Part shown: positions 13,099 through 22,256 of the stretch, one piece after another | Position numbering within the stretch: position 1 is the first letter of the stretch | Layout: each line of letters opens with the position of its first letter | IMG/VR virus record: IMGVR_UViG_3300037840_000303 | Location: 1-33,293 of that record | Source of the DNA: a virus | Length of the DNA: 33,293 bases | Direction: 5' to 3' (one strand) | The notes under the pieces: model-generated | What the model was told of the DNA's origin: nothing | Database searches by the model: none | The model's input: the letters and a program-made list of their open reading frames with translations, nothing else | Translations under genes and position numbers: made by a program

Positions 13099-16000
13099 CC
13101 GGGAAGGGTAAGGTTCGTCCCCCGGTTGTTCTTCGCCTGCCGCAGCATGAGCGCCTGGAATGACCGTCCCTGGTTTGTGGGCGGCGGGGAATGCCCGGCA
13201 CCGCCGTTAGGGCCGCTCACGACAGCACCGGCCCCGGCGGCGCCGAGGATGGAGGCACCCGACCCGGTCAGCTCCACGTTGACCTTGACGGTCACCGTCT
13301 TGCCCTGCAGTCCCTGGATGGCGGCTTCCAGGGCGTGCACCTGGCCTGCCCCGGTAACGTCCGCCTTCGCCGAGACCGTCTTGCCTTTCAGCTGCCCGTA
13401 GGCGCCTTCTGCCCCGGTGATCCCCAGCTGGTTGGCCGCCTGGTTGATTTGCTTCCACAACTTGTTCACCGCGCCGATGCCGCCCTGGCCCTGGAGGATC
13501 GACTGGGCTTCCTGATCGCCTTGCAGCGGCCCGGCGGCGAGCAGCTGCTTGAGCAGGCTCGCGTTCAGGCCGCCTTTAGCGAGCTTGGTGACATCCCCGC
13601 TGAACGACTTGATCGACTGGAGGTAGTCACCCATCTGCTGCTGTACGGACAGCGGGCTGCCGGACGCCTGGTCGATGTAATACTGGTAAGGCTTCCCCTG
13701 TGCCGTCGTGGTGGGGACAGGCAGGTTGCTCATGCTGCCGAAATTCAGCCCGGAAACGGCAGTGGCGGCGACCGACTTGGCGTAATTCACCTCATTGGTG
13801 ACCTTGGTGGTCAGCGCTTTCGCTTCTGCCGCAGTCTCCTTCGCCGGGTTCTTGATGCTGTCCAGGAGGGACTGCAGGACCATTGAGGCGAACTGCCCCC
13901 ACGGGTTGCTCATCTTGGCGAACGTCTGCTCGAAAACGTCAATGACCTTCTGTGCGGGACTGGGGATCGGCAGGGCACCGCCGGCGCCGCCCATCGCCGC
14001 GATCTGCTGTTCCAGGATCCGGAAGTTCTCGTTGAGGACCGCAGGCAGGATTCCCGTGCTCATGGCGGAATTGAGCCCGATCAGGCCCCCGTCCTGCATC
14101 CCGGGGATCTTCCCCCGCAGCATCGGCGCCACCGAGGGCACCAGGTGCCTCGGCACGACCAGCTCGCCCCGTTCCAGCATCGCCAGGTGATTGTCCCCGA
14201 ACGCGCCTACGTCAGGCACCATGAAGCCGTGCTGGCCTTTCGCGATGAACGGGAGCCTCCCGCTGCCACCTCCGCCGACCCCGGCCGGGCCTTGGATGGA
14301 CACGCGCCCGATGATGTCGAAATACTTGGTGGCGATATTCGGGATGAACGGCATGTGCAGTTTCCCGACGACACCGAAAGACACGTCCGGGGGCTTCACG
14401 GGCTTGGGTTCGGTGACCTTCCCGGTCTCGGTGAAAGTCTGCCCGGTGATGTGGATGCCCCCGGTGCCCAGGCGGGCGGCACCGGCGCCGAACTGGGTGT
14501 CGAGTTTCAGGCTGGATCCGGAGAGGATAGTGCCGATCTGGGCGTTCACCGTCTTCTGCGAGGCGGGAGAGAATGTCCCCAGGCCCTTCATGCTCGCATC
14601 GATCGCGCCAGTGATCTCCTTGGTGCCCTGGACGCCCGCCTTCTGCATGTCGGAGATCAGGCTTTTCAGCGGTACCCCGAGAGGCCCGCCTTTCGCTGCG
14701 GCATCCTGGAGGCCCATCAGCGCGGTGGTCGCCTGCGCCAGCCGCTGCGCCTGGACATCGGGGGCGAGGTTCTGCGCGAACTGCTTGGCCATAGATGGCA
14801 GGTTCGCGAAGTTCACGGCCATCTGATTGGTCAGGGCATTCGCCTGAGCGACATTCCCGGCGATCTTCCCCGTGGCGTTCTCGGCGGCGACGTACTCTTT
14901 CGCCAGGTTGGCGGCGGCTCCCTTACCGCTGACCGGACCGGTGAAATACGGCATGCCGGGAATGCCGATCCCCGCGCCCATGCTCATCAGCGTGGACAGG
15001 GCAGCAGGGGAATGCCGCGCCAGCGGGAGCAGCTGCTGCAGCTGGAATGCACCCAGCTGCACGCCCTGCGGCTGGGTGAGGGCGCCCAGGGACATGGCAG
15101 CGCGGATCTGGTCCAGGTTCTGCTGCTCGGTGGGAACCAGCCCGTTCGGCCCGGCGAACGTCTGCCAGGCGGCTGCGCCGCCTGGGGTGGTGAAGGAAGC
15201 CAGGGCCTTCGCCATCGCGTGGAACGCCGGGGGGGAGCTAAGCTGGATACCCGCACGGGTAGGCGCTCTCGTCGCCGCCACCGGGGTGCCGCCGAGCAGG
15301 CCGAACAGGGAGGACATCCCCACCGGGCCGGCGGTCATCAGGCTGACCGCAGAATCCATCGCCTGGTTGACCTGCTGGAGTTCTTTCACCTTCCCCGAGG
15401 AGAAGATCGTGCCTGCCGCCGTCACCGCGCCGAACGCGCCGGGGCTCTGCGTCATCGGGATCAAGGCGGACATGTAGTCGCCGAGCTGCTTGAGCGCGGT
15501 GGCGTTCAGCTTGTGATCCTTCCCGAACGCCTGCGGGACGGTGATCAGCGCGTTGGATGCCAGCTGCAGCGCCTCAGCGAAACTGACCCCGTTCATGCCC
15601 GCCTTGCTGATCGCGGACACCAACTGCGGACCGGATGCGGCCAGATCCCCGAGTGTCTGGGCTGCTTGCTGAGCGGCCTGGCTGAGCTGACCTTGCACCG
15701 CCTGCTGCCCTAGTTCATGCGCGGTTGCCCCTGCCACCCGGTATTTAGGGATAACCGTTCCCCAGCCGCCTGGAGGGGCGTTCCCGCCAAGGAGGGAGTT
15801 AAACGAGCTGAGGGAATGGGTCAGCGGCGTGAGGGCATCTGCGAACGGTGCCTGGCTGACCTGCTGCTGGTAGCCGCCGATCATGCTGGCGATCGGGCCT
15901 TTACCCCTGGGGGACCATGCCTGGCTGACCAGGAATGCCCCGACCGCTGCCGCAGCAGCTACCGGGCCGGTGAGCGCGCCGAGACCCGCCCCGGCTCCCC

Positions 16001-17630
16001 CGAGAAGACCGGCAAGGCCCGTGCCGCCCAGCCCTACCGCGCCCGTGACACCCTCGGGCAGGGCGGCGACTTCTGCTGCGGTCATTCCCGCCGCGCCCAG
16101 CCCCAGCCGCCCGGCCAGGCCGCCGAGCCCGGTCAGCCCCTTGCCTGCGAGCCCGACCAGGGGCGTGCCCAGCCGCCAGCCCGCTTCGCCTGCCAGGCCG
16201 GCGCCGAGAAGCCCGCCGAGCCCGGACCGGTTCATGAAGCTGACGCCGCCCCTGGCCGCGCCGGTAAGTCCCACCAGGGCGCTCAGCCAGTCCGCGCCCA
16301 CTCCGGGAAGATGCTGGCCGACCCCGAGCAGGAGACCTCCCAGGTTGGCCCCGACTGCGCCGAACTGGCGCAGGTAATCCGTGCCGCCACCGAGAACTGT
16401 GTTCAGCTGGCCGAGGGTGCCCTGCTGCTGCATATTCACCTGGGCGCTGGCCAGGGCATGGGCGAGCATCTCCAGCGTGTTCCCGCCCATAGTGGTGAAC
16501 GCGCCGGAACCCTGCTGCCCCAGCTGCATCAGCCCCCCGGTCAGGGCGTAGACGCCGCCGCCGTACTTGTTCTGCGCGTTCTGCAGGGTGTTGCTGAAGA
16601 CGCCCTGGTAAGCCCTGGGAATCCCGTAGGCGCCAGTTCCCGCGCCCGTGCCGAGAGCCTCGTTGGTGGCGTAGAGCGCCGCGCCTCGCCCGTACAGCTG
16701 CTCGCCAGCCTGGTATCCCACGGCACCAGCCGCGCCTGCGGCGACACTGGCGGGAAGGATAGTGGACAAGGCTTCCAGGGTGCCCATGACCACGTAGTGC
16801 GCGGCTGTCGCCCACCGGCCGACGAAGCCGGAGATGGCGTCCGCATATCCGGCAGCGCTCATCAGGGCACCCGCACCCCCTCCGCCACCGCCGCCTCTCA
16901 CCGCGAGGGCAGTAACGAGAGCACCGCTGCCGCCGCCGCCGCGCATCACGGCAAGCGCTGCGGGAAGCCCTCCCGGAGAAGCGCTGTATGCCATCTGTAT
17001 TCCGAAGTTGACGTCGTTAACTGTGGACCTGAGCGCTTCCAGCTTCACCCGGTGCGCATCTACGCCGGCGCCCGCCTGCAGGGAGGTCTGGGCAGCAGCC
17101 AGTCCCGTCTGCCGGATCTGCACAGCCAGTTCTTCCTGGGCGGTTTTCAGCTGCCTCGCGGTCATCAGCGAGGCATCCTGCTGCACCTGAACGCGCTTGA
17201 AGCCGTTCAGGACGTCGTAGGTCAGGACGTCCCCGACGGACTTGAATTCCCGGTGGGCCGCCTTCCAGCCCGCGATCATCCGGTCGTAACTGCCCTCCCG
17301 GGCCAGCGCGTCCTGGGCAGCCCGTACCTTGCCGGTGGCCACGGCGACGGCTTCCATGTCATCCACCATGCGGCCCATGGCGTCACCGGAGAGGATGCTG
17401 TTCTTCAGCTCATCCTGCGCCTGCCTGACCTGGATCAGCCGTCTTTGCGCGTCCGCCAGGTCATCGGCGAACTCCTCGACAGCCCGCTGGTTGCGCTCCA
17501 CTGCCCGGCGGTGCTCTTCGAGGGACTCGACCTGGCCCCGGAGGGCATCCCGGTTCTCGTTCAGGGCCCGGAGGTAATCCGCGTTGTCTGCCCCGAATTT
17601 CTGGATAACGTCAGGAAGGCCTTTAGGCAT
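13086..17630 (-). CDS. tape measure protein
   Basis: 1,514 residues, starting at ATG 17630 behind GGGGGAG. It sets tail length and is held inside the tail tube. Residues 1-200 are a charged coiled coil (VESLEEHRRAVERNQRAVEEFADDLADAQRRL). Residues about 220-570 are Gly/Ala-rich with hydrophobic stretches (VAGAAGAVGYQAG, GPVAAAAAVGAFLVSQAW), as expected for a protein that enters the host membrane. The rest is Gln/Ala-rich helix with glycine loops, ending near NPWGQFASMVLQSLLDSIKNP and a Gly-rich tail. I see no lysozyme or peptidase motif. By length this suggests a tail of roughly 200 nm by the usual 1.5 angstrom per residue rule. Confidence 0.92.
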   Translation of the reverse strand: MPKGLPDVIQKFGADNADYLRALNENRDALRGQVESLEEHRRAVERNQRAVEEFADDLADAQRRLIQVRQAQDELKNSILSGDAMGRMVDDMEAVAVATGKVRAAQDALAREGSYDRMIAGWKAAHREFKSVGDVLTYDVLNGFKRVQVQQDASLMTARQLKTAQEELAVQIRQTGLAAAQTSLQAGAGVDAHRVKLEALRSTVNDVNFGIQMAYSASPGGLPAALAVMRGGGGSGALVTALAVRGGGGGGGAGALMSAAGYADAISGFVGRWATAAHYVVMGTLEALSTILPASVAAGAAGAVGYQAGEQLYGRGAALYATNEALGTGAGTGAYGIPRAYQGVFSNTLQNAQNKYGGGVYALTGGLMQLGQQGSGAFTTMGGNTLEMLAHALASAQVNMQQQGTLGQLNTVLGGGTDYLRQFGAVGANLGGLLLGVGQHLPGVGADWLSALVGLTGAARGGVSFMNRSGLGGLLGAGLAGEAGWRLGTPLVGLAGKGLTGLGGLAGRLGLGAAGMTAAEVAALPEGVTGAVGLGGTGLAGLLGGAGAGLGALTGPVAAAAAVGAFLVSQAWSPRGKGPIASMIGGYQQQVSQAPFADALTPLTHSLSSFNSLLGGNAPPGGWGTVIPKYRVAGATAHELGQQAVQGQLSQAAQQAAQTLGDLAASGPQLVSAISKAGMNGVSFAEALQLASNALITVPQAFGKDHKLNATALKQLGDYMSALIPMTQSPGAFGAVTAAGTIFSSGKVKELQQVNQAMDSAVSLMTAGPVGMSSLFGLLGGTPVAATRAPTRAGIQLSSPPAFHAMAKALASFTTPGGAAAWQTFAGPNGLVPTEQQNLDQIRAAMSLGALTQPQGVQLGAFQLQQLLPLARHSPAALSTLMSMGAGIGIPGMPYFTGPVSGKGAAANLAKEYVAAENATGKIAGNVAQANALTNQMAVNFANLPSMAKQFAQNLAPDVQAQRLAQATTALMGLQDAAAKGGPLGVPLKSLISDMQKAGVQGTKEITGAIDASMKGLGTFSPASQKTVNAQIGTILSGSSLKLDTQFGAGAARLGTGGIHITGQTFTETGKVTEPKPVKPPDVSFGVVGKLHMPFIPNIATKYFDIIGRVSIQGPAGVGGGGSGRLPFIAKGQHGFMVPDVGAFGDNHLAMLERGELVVPRHLVPSVAPMLRGKIPGMQDGGLIGLNSAMSTGILPAVLNENFRILEQQIAAMGGAGGALPIPSPAQKVIDVFEQTFAKMSNPWGQFASMVLQSLLDSIKNPAKETAAEAKALTTKVTNEVNYAKSVAATAVSGLNFGSMSNLPVPTTTAQGKPYQYYIDQASGSPLSVQQQMGDYLQSIKSFSGDVTKLAKGGLNASLLKQLLAAGPLQGDQEAQSILQGQGGIGAVNKLWKQINQAANQLGITGAEGAYGQLKGKTVSAKADVTGAGQVHALEAAIQGLQGKTVTVKVNVELTGSGASILGAAGAGAVVSGPNGGAGHSPPPTNQGRSFQALMLRQAKNNRGTNLTLPGYRS

Positions 17631-17656
17631 GATCTCCCCCTGACGTCAGTAGTTAG

Positions 17657-18148
17657 TTACGGGTCGTATTCCTCAAAGGCTTTAATGGCGGCTTCCTGCA
17701 GTTCCCCGTCGTCAATAGACTCATCCACCGTGGTCTCGATGAACGGGTGCGGCGGGTGAACCAGGAAGACGTGATACCACCGGCCCGCCGAGTCAGCCCA
17801 GGACATGAAATCCTTGCTGGCCGCGCTGACCACGCAGCCGAACTCCAGGATCCGGGAATACGGTGCCCTGTTGCCCACCAGGGCACTGGACCGGATGCCC
17901 TCGCTGGCCGGGCGCATGTACATGGCCCTGGCCAGGGTCCCGGAACCATATGCTGGCGGTTCGCCGGACCGCTGGCGGTGATAGGCCCCGGGCGGGTGAA
18001 TCGTCCGCCGCAGGGTGATCTCCTGCGTGCGCCAGACGGTATACCGGGCCATGGCGTCAGCGGCAGCCTTGGCTCCAGGCTTGGCGTGCCGGATAATGCG
18101 GTCCCATTCCTCCAGCATCTCTTCCGCGTTAACCTGGCGTTTTGCCAC
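17657..18148 (-). CDS. HK97 gp10-like tail component
   Basis: 163 residues from GTG 18148, which lies inside the 3' end of the glycosyltransferase gene (20-base overlap). The later half has the family pattern: APYSRILEFG, a short insertion and HPPHPFIETTVDES, followed by a helical end. Proteins of this type act at the head-tail joint or in tail completion and are normally encoded between the head genes and the tail tube gene. Here it sits directly before the tape measure, after the chaperones, which is unusual. Role inferred from similarity. Confidence 0.7.
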   Translation of the reverse strand: MAKRQVNAEEMLEEWDRIIRHAKPGAKAAADAMARYTVWRTQEITLRRTIHPPGAYHRQRSGEPPAYGSGTLARAMYMRPASEGIRSSALVGNRAPYSRILEFGCVVSAASKDFMSWADSAGRWYHVFLVHPPHPFIETTVDESIDDGELQEAAIKAFEEYDP

Positions 18149-19265
18149 ACATTTCCAGCAGCTGGTCCAGGGCCGGGGTCATGTACTTCTCCGCGACGGC
18201 GTGCACGTCATACTGCAGGGCGAACTTCCGCAGTTTCTTCCGGTTCACCTTGTCCCGGTTCTGGTAGGCCTTCTCCAGTGCCCGGTCGATCTGGGTAACG
18301 GACGGGCGCATCCACCAGCCCTTGTGGACCCCGTTCCAGAACGGTTCTCCCGTGACCTTGATACCATACGGGTTCAGCTCGGTCATGGCCGAGTGATCTG
18401 TGGAAATAACGGGTGTCCCGCACGCTTGTGCCTCGATGATCGGGAGGCCGAAACCTTCCCCGAAGGTGGTGGCGAGCAGCACGTCAATGGCCTGGCTCCA
18501 GTTAGCCATGTCGGGCGGCGTGATCAGCCCGCACTGCAGGCGGTACTGGTCCACGACCAGCATCCGGTCACTGATGCCCAGGTGCTCGGCCAGGTGCTCC
18601 AGATCCTGGCCGCCCTCCTGGTGCACTCCGGAATGCAAGGCCATCATCGCCTCCGGATGACGGCGGTGGAATTTAGCGAACGCGAGAAACATTTCCGGGA
18701 GCGCCTTCCGGAAAGCATCGTTATTCGCCGCGTTGATCCCGACGAGAAACTCATCGGTGAGCCCGAACGCTTCCCGCAGGCCCCCCCGGTCTTCGGGCGG
18801 GCAGAAGATATCCGTATTGATCCCGTGCGGGACGTAAACGGGATCATATCCGGCCTGGACGAAACGGCTGAAGCCGAACCGGCTCATTGCCATCAGTTTT
18901 GCCACGGCACCGGTCGCTTCCGCCTGGTCGGCTGTGGACATGGGCCGGCAGTCCGACGGCAGCCAGTGCACCAGGGGAAGCTCTCGCAGCAATCCCGGAT
19001 TCAGTACCCAGATATCGCCGAGAGTGATAACCAGGTCCGGCTTGACCCACTTGTAATGCTCCGACAGGGACGGAGAGCAGTAATTGGCCCCGAATCCTGG
19101 CAGCACGGGAATCCCGTTCCAGGATGTCGGGGCCCCGGTCAGCCCCCAGTACGTGGAGATGACCACATCGTGTCCCATTTCTGTCAGCTTCTGTGTCCAG
19201 ATCGCCGTCTGGGTTCCGTACCCGCTAGGCGCCCAGGGGGCGGTGCTGTGCCAGAGAATCCGCAT
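18129..19265 (-). CDS. GT4-type glycosyltransferase
   Basis: 378 residues, ATG 19265 eight bases after AGGA. It has the GT-B fold pattern: an N-terminal strand with a glycine-rich loop (ILWHSTAPWAPSGYGTQTAIW), a middle HGINTDIF hinge and the donor-site motif EGFGLPIIEAQACGTPVI with the E-x7-E signature (about residues 270-287). It should move a sugar from a nucleotide donor to an acceptor. It is placed inside the tail operon between the tail assembly chaperones and gp10-like gene, so it is made with virion proteins, and glycosylation of a tail or capsid protein is plausible. The acceptor is unknown. Confidence 0.88.
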   Translation of the reverse strand: MRILWHSTAPWAPSGYGTQTAIWTQKLTEMGHDVVISTYWGLTGAPTSWNGIPVLPGFGANYCSPSLSEHYKWVKPDLVITLGDIWVLNPGLLRELPLVHWLPSDCRPMSTADQAEATGAVAKLMAMSRFGFSRFVQAGYDPVYVPHGINTDIFCPPEDRGGLREAFGLTDEFLVGINAANNDAFRKALPEMFLAFAKFHRRHPEAMMALHSGVHQEGGQDLEHLAEHLGISDRMLVVDQYRLQCGLITPPDMANWSQAIDVLLATTFGEGFGLPIIEAQACGTPVISTDHSAMTELNPYGIKVTGEPFWNGVHKGWWMRPSVTQIDRALEKAYQNRDKVNRKKLRKFALQYDVHAVAEKYMTPALDQLLEMCGKTPG

Positions 19266-19275
19266 GCATACATTC

Positions 19276-19895
19276 CTAGTAAGTCAGAGGGGATCTGTCC
19301 TGAACGTTAGACCAGGCGGCCGAGGCTTCACTGCTGGCCGCATGTATGACCGGGAGCCAGTATTCTTCCTCCATGGTCAGCTGATCTACCGCGCGCGGAT
19401 GCCACTGTGCCTCAGCGTAGAACTGGTGGTAGAGAAACATCTTCAGCGGCATTCCCTCGGGCAGCTCCGGGGAGAACTCCGGGAGGCCGCCCTTCAGGTG
19501 ATGCAGGAAAAACTGGATTAGCCTCTCTCGGTCTTTTTTGGGTCCCGGGCGACCCGCCCGGAGATCTTGTCCATCAGCGGTTCGACCGCCTGCTCCAGTA
19601 CCGAGTAGTCATCGAGATCCATCAGCTCCCCGATGATCTTGTCCGGGGCGGCGAAAGAATTCTGCGACGGGATCGGCACCGGGTAAGACCAGGCGGTGAT
19701 GATACGCCCGAGCAGGGCGTTGCGCATGTCATTCTGCATTTCCAGGAAGGATGCAAGGTTGGCTTCCTCCTTCATTTCAAGGCGCGCGACTTTCTGTACC
19801 TCGAAACGGTCGGCAGCTTTCAGGACATCCCGGTAGTCGACCCAGTTGCGAGTCTCACCGTCAGCACTCATGCTGGGCAGTTCAATACGTGCCAT
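19276..19895 (-). CDS. tail assembly chaperone, long frameshift product
   Basis: A -1 ribosomal shift at the slippery site 19533-19542 joins the short chaperone to a second frame that ends at TAG 19276-19278. The extension reads KKDRERLIQFFLHHLKGG, then LPEGMPLKMFLYHQFYAEA and VDQLTMEEEYWLPVI, ending in SPLTY, about 85 residues. It has no start codon or ribosome site of its own. Two overlapping chaperone frames before the tape measure are a conserved trait of siphophages; the short and long forms bind the tape measure during tail assembly. The stop lies just before the ribosome site of the glycosyltransferase gene. Confidence 0.85.
19518..19895 (-). CDS. tail assembly chaperone, short product
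   Basis: 125 residues; ATG 19895 lies seven bases after TAGGAG, better placed than the TTG two codons upstream. It is mostly helical and acidic (VDYRDVLKAADRFEVQKVARLEMKEEANLASFLEMQNDMRNALL, ELMDLDDYSVLEQAVEPLMDKI), as for the first frame of the chaperone pair. Its last codons hold the slippery site and the frame ends five codons later. It lies directly after the tail tube gene, the usual place. Confidence 0.88.
   Translation of the reverse strand: MARIELPSMSADGETRNWVDYRDVLKAADRFEVQKVARLEMKEEANLASFLEMQNDMRNALLGRIITAWSYPVPIPSQNSFAAPDKIIGELMDLDDYSVLEQAVEPLMDKISGRVARDPKKTERG
19533..19542 (-). promoter_or_regulatory. programmed -1 frameshift site
   Basis: On the minus strand the bases CCCAAAAAAG are read in the zero frame as CCA AAA AAG, so they contain the heptamer A AAA AAG (the dnaX type) and also C CCA AAA. 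The zero frame stops soon after, while the -1 frame continues with the second chaperone. Confidence 0.85.
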
Positions 19896-19912
19896 GCGCA
19901 AACTCCTAAATA

Positions 19913-21223
19913 TCAGTACGTCGGGACTGTGTTCGTCACGGTGATAGAGCCCGGGGCCAGGCCGGCAGAACCGCCCCCGTCAGTGGCATTTGCCACGCCC
20001 TCGAAGGAGTTGGCGAACCCGATCAGCGCCTTGTTCCGCATGATCTTGGACTTGATATTCGCCGCCGCGCTGAGCACCGTGGCGATCGTGAAGCCCTGGC
20101 CCGCATTGGTTATCCCGTTGTTCGTCGTGGTGATCGTCATCGGGCCCTGGGCGTTCAGCAGCATGATGTCCAGCGGCTCCTCGTTGATGATCGGGTCCCA
20201 CTGCATGGATCCCGTGACATTCAGCGGGCCGCGTGCGATGACGTACGGGGTCTGGATGCCCTGCAGGGTCCAGTACACCTGCGTGGTCCGCTTGAAGGAG
20301 TAGTTGAATTCCCCGATGTTGTTAATAGCCGACCCGAGGACGTTCACCGTGGTGTTCCAGTTCGGCACCGGGCGGGAACTGGTGGTCACGTTAGTCACCG
20401 CCGTGCCGGCGACCACGGACAGCCAGGATTCCCCGGACATCCGGATGTTCAGCAGCTGCTCCGCGTTCCCGGAAAGGTCCATGCTGGCGACCACCGCCGA
20501 CGGGTACTGCCGGGCTCCGAATGTGCTGGTAGGAATAGTTCCGTAGGTGGCACTCGTGAATGTGTTGACAATATTCGTGACATCCGTGAAAGTATGCGTC
20601 GGCGGCTGCGCACCGAATGCGCCGCCATACCCCAGCTGGGAATTCAGTGCGGCAAACCGGTGCGTGAATGGTGCCACGACAGTGTTCACGGTTGCGGCGA
20701 CGTGCTGGAACCGGGCCGGGTTGTTCGTGAAGTTCACGACGTTCGACACGGCAGTGGAGCTGATCACGAACACTTCCGGCTTGGCTGCCGCACCCAGCGG
20801 GCCGGCGTCCACCTGGATGACCGCACCAGCCGAGTAAGCAGTCGGCGGAGCGGCGGACAACGTGAAAGAGGTATTCCCCACGGCCACGGTCCCGGAAACG
20901 GTAGCCACATTTGTCGGAGTGGACCCGACGGTCGTGAGGTCCCCGAAAACGTTGTCCATGAAATATCCGTGAGTATCCAGGAAGTTAGGACCGCCGAAAG
21001 AAAAGGTAGCAGACTCGACGCCCAGTGTCTCGTAGAACAAATCAGTCATCGCGCCACGGATTGACGTGTCCCTCAGGAAACGCGGCACGTCTTCCGGCTC
21101 AAACTGGTTCTGCTCAACCGGATGCGTGATCACCGGGACGAGCGGCGTCCCGACGGTCAGCTCACGGGCAACTCCGAGCCAGGAGAGGACGCCGGGATAA
21201 ATGTTCGGGCCACCAAGTGCCAC
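19913..21223 (-). CDS. major tail (tube) protein
   Basis: 436 residues from GTG 21223, seven bases after GAGGAG. It is rich in beta strands and Thr/Asn/Val, opening with GGPNIYPGVLSWLGVARELTVGTPLVPVITHPVEQ, a pattern seen in actinophage tail tube proteins, and carries repeated strand-turn segments through the middle. It is placed directly before the frameshifted chaperones, which is the fixed position of the tube gene. Its MTDLFYETLG segment (21021-21051) has a near copy in the gene just upstream. Confidence 0.85.
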   Translation of the reverse strand: MALGGPNIYPGVLSWLGVARELTVGTPLVPVITHPVEQNQFEPEDVPRFLRDTSIRGAMTDLFYETLGVESATFSFGGPNFLDTHGYFMDNVFGDLTTVGSTPTNVATVSGTVAVGNTSFTLSAAPPTAYSAGAVIQVDAGPLGAAAKPEVFVISSTAVSNVVNFTNNPARFQHVAATVNTVVAPFTHRFAALNSQLGYGGAFGAQPPTHTFTDVTNIVNTFTSATYGTIPTSTFGARQYPSAVVASMDLSGNAEQLLNIRMSGESWLSVVAGTAVTNVTTSSRPVPNWNTTVNVLGSAINNIGEFNYSFKRTTQVYWTLQGIQTPYVIARGPLNVTGSMQWDPIINEEPLDIMLLNAQGPMTITTTNNGITNAGQGFTIATVLSAAANIKSKIMRNKALIGFANSFEGVANATDGGGSAGLAPGSITVTNTVPTY

Positions 21224-21227
21224 ACGG

Positions 21228-21509
21228 CTACTCCTCTACCGGCTCGGATTCAGGAAGATTTTCTTCAGGACCCAGTGTCTCATGGAACAAATCAGTCATC
21301 GACTCAGGAAGATTTTCTTCAGGAACTTCTTCTTTTTCTTCCGCTGAGACGAGGGTAAACCGCCCGTCAGTCGGCACGTCGGGCGCATTAAAGGCCACGG
21401 GAGAAATCTCGTAGATCCCCCCGGGCTGGCAGACCAGGACGCCCTTGCCTACCTCGGCATAGCCGAGGTAAGTCATTTCCTGATGCCCGGTGAACTTTAC
21501 CAGTGTCAT
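21228..21509 (-). CDS. small acidic protein with duplicated C-terminal segment
   Basis: 93 residues; ATG 21509 lies four bases after GAGG. The first 55 residues form a compact beta-type domain (VKFTGHQEMTYLGYAEVGKGVLVCQPGGIYEIS), common in small head-tail joining proteins. The last 35 residues are acidic and contain EENLPES twice, separated by MTDLFHETLG, which is nearly identical to MTDLFYETLG in the tail tube protein. The gene ends a few bases before the tube gene start. The repeat and copied piece look recent because the DNA is nearly unchanged. The role of the basic fold is not known. Confidence 0.75.
   Translation of the reverse strand: MTLVKFTGHQEMTYLGYAEVGKGVLVCQPGGIYEISPVAFNAPDVPTDGRFTLVSAEEKEEVPEENLPESMTDLFHETLGPEENLPESEPVEE
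21250..21324 (-). repeat. 21-bp direct repeat flanking a copied piece of the tail tube gene
   Basis: The 21 bases at 21250-21270 recur without change at 21304-21324, a period of 54 bases (18 codons). Between them, 21271-21301 matches 21021-21051 in the tail tube gene at 29 of 31 positions. Confidence 0.92.
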
Positions 21510-21515
21510 ATCGCC

Positions 21516-22031
21516 TCACGAGTTAAGGATTTCCCAGACATTCACGGTGATCAGCGCGTCGAAACGTTTCTGCCGCTCGTCCTGAGTGGACTCGACCCCG
21601 GTCCGGTAGGTCATCTGCTCGCCCACGTTGTAGATCGTGGACCCCTGCTCGGTATTCGGGTCAGTCACCGGGTACGGGTTCGGCAGGCTGTAGCGCAGCG
21701 CGGTCATTACCGCATCCACCATCCCGGGGAATACGGGATCCTGGGACTTCCCGGACTCGGCGGAAAACCAGGTCAGGTACACGTCCATCCGGTGCATGAT
21801 GCCCTTGGTCCCGGACGGGCTGCCGGGCCCGGTATTCCGGGGAACAGTGCCGCCCAGCTCGCTGGACCGGTTCTCGTCGCCGTCGGAAGGCCAGACATAG
21901 ATTGCCGGGATCTTCGCCTGGACCCGGGGATCCGGGGGAAGGATGTAGGCTTTCCCGGAAGGGCGTCCGTAGGGCATCGGGAGATCGTTCAGGATGTAGT
22001 ACAGGAAAGTCTGGGTGGTTACCAGCCCCAT
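21516..22031 (-). CDS. probable tail terminator or head-tail joining protein
   Basis: 171 residues; ATG 22031 follows AGGAGG by seven bases, better than an upstream in-frame Met. It opens with a helix (TTQTFLYYILNDLPM), has several strands (AKIPAIYVWPSDGDENRSSE, IMHRMDVYLTWF) and ends with KRFDALITVNVWEILNS. Proteins of this size and layout just before the tail tube gene are usually tail terminators that cap the tube and join it to the head. I cannot point to a diagnostic motif, so the role is by position. Confidence 0.65.
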   Translation of the reverse strand: MGLVTTQTFLYYILNDLPMPYGRPSGKAYILPPDPRVQAKIPAIYVWPSDGDENRSSELGGTVPRNTGPGSPSGTKGIMHRMDVYLTWFSAESGKSQDPVFPGMVDAVMTALRYSLPNPYPVTDPNTEQGSTIYNVGEQMTYRTGVESTQDERQKRFDALITVNVWEILNS

Positions 22032-22079
22032 AGGTAACCCTCCTGACATTATATTATTCCGCAACCCGGTAAGCAAGAA

Positions 22080-22256
22080 TCAGGTGAGTGCTTTCAGGGA
22101 CCGGATTGCCCGCTGGGCCCGGGGCGAGGAGGATGTGCCCATGGCCCGTGCCTGCTCGTCCGGGAAGACGGCGGCACCGCGCCGGTCCCGCTGGTACATC
22201 CGCCGGGCCAGCTGGAAGCCCCGCCGGGAAGCAAGGGCTGCGCTTCTGCGGTTCAC
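22080..22256 (-). CDS. 58-residue basic protein
   Basis: GTG 22256 follows AGGAGG by four bases. The product is strongly basic (NRRSAALASRRGFQLARRMYQRDRRG) with a helical pattern and ends in RAQRAIRSLKALT. It may bind DNA or an acidic partner. It is divergent from the plus-strand island, with 71 bases between start codons, and it is the next late gene after the connector at 23732, across that island. Confidence 0.6.
   Translation of the reverse strand: MNRRSAALASRRGFQLARRMYQRDRRGAAVFPDEQARAMGTSSSPRAQRAIRSLKALT

Noticed and set aside
14145-17759. Two long plus-strand frames (14145-15713 and 15717-17759) opposite the tape measure
   Set aside because: They mirror the codon pattern of the tape measure gene, are His/Arg/Gly-rich without motifs, and have no plausible promoter or ribosome site.
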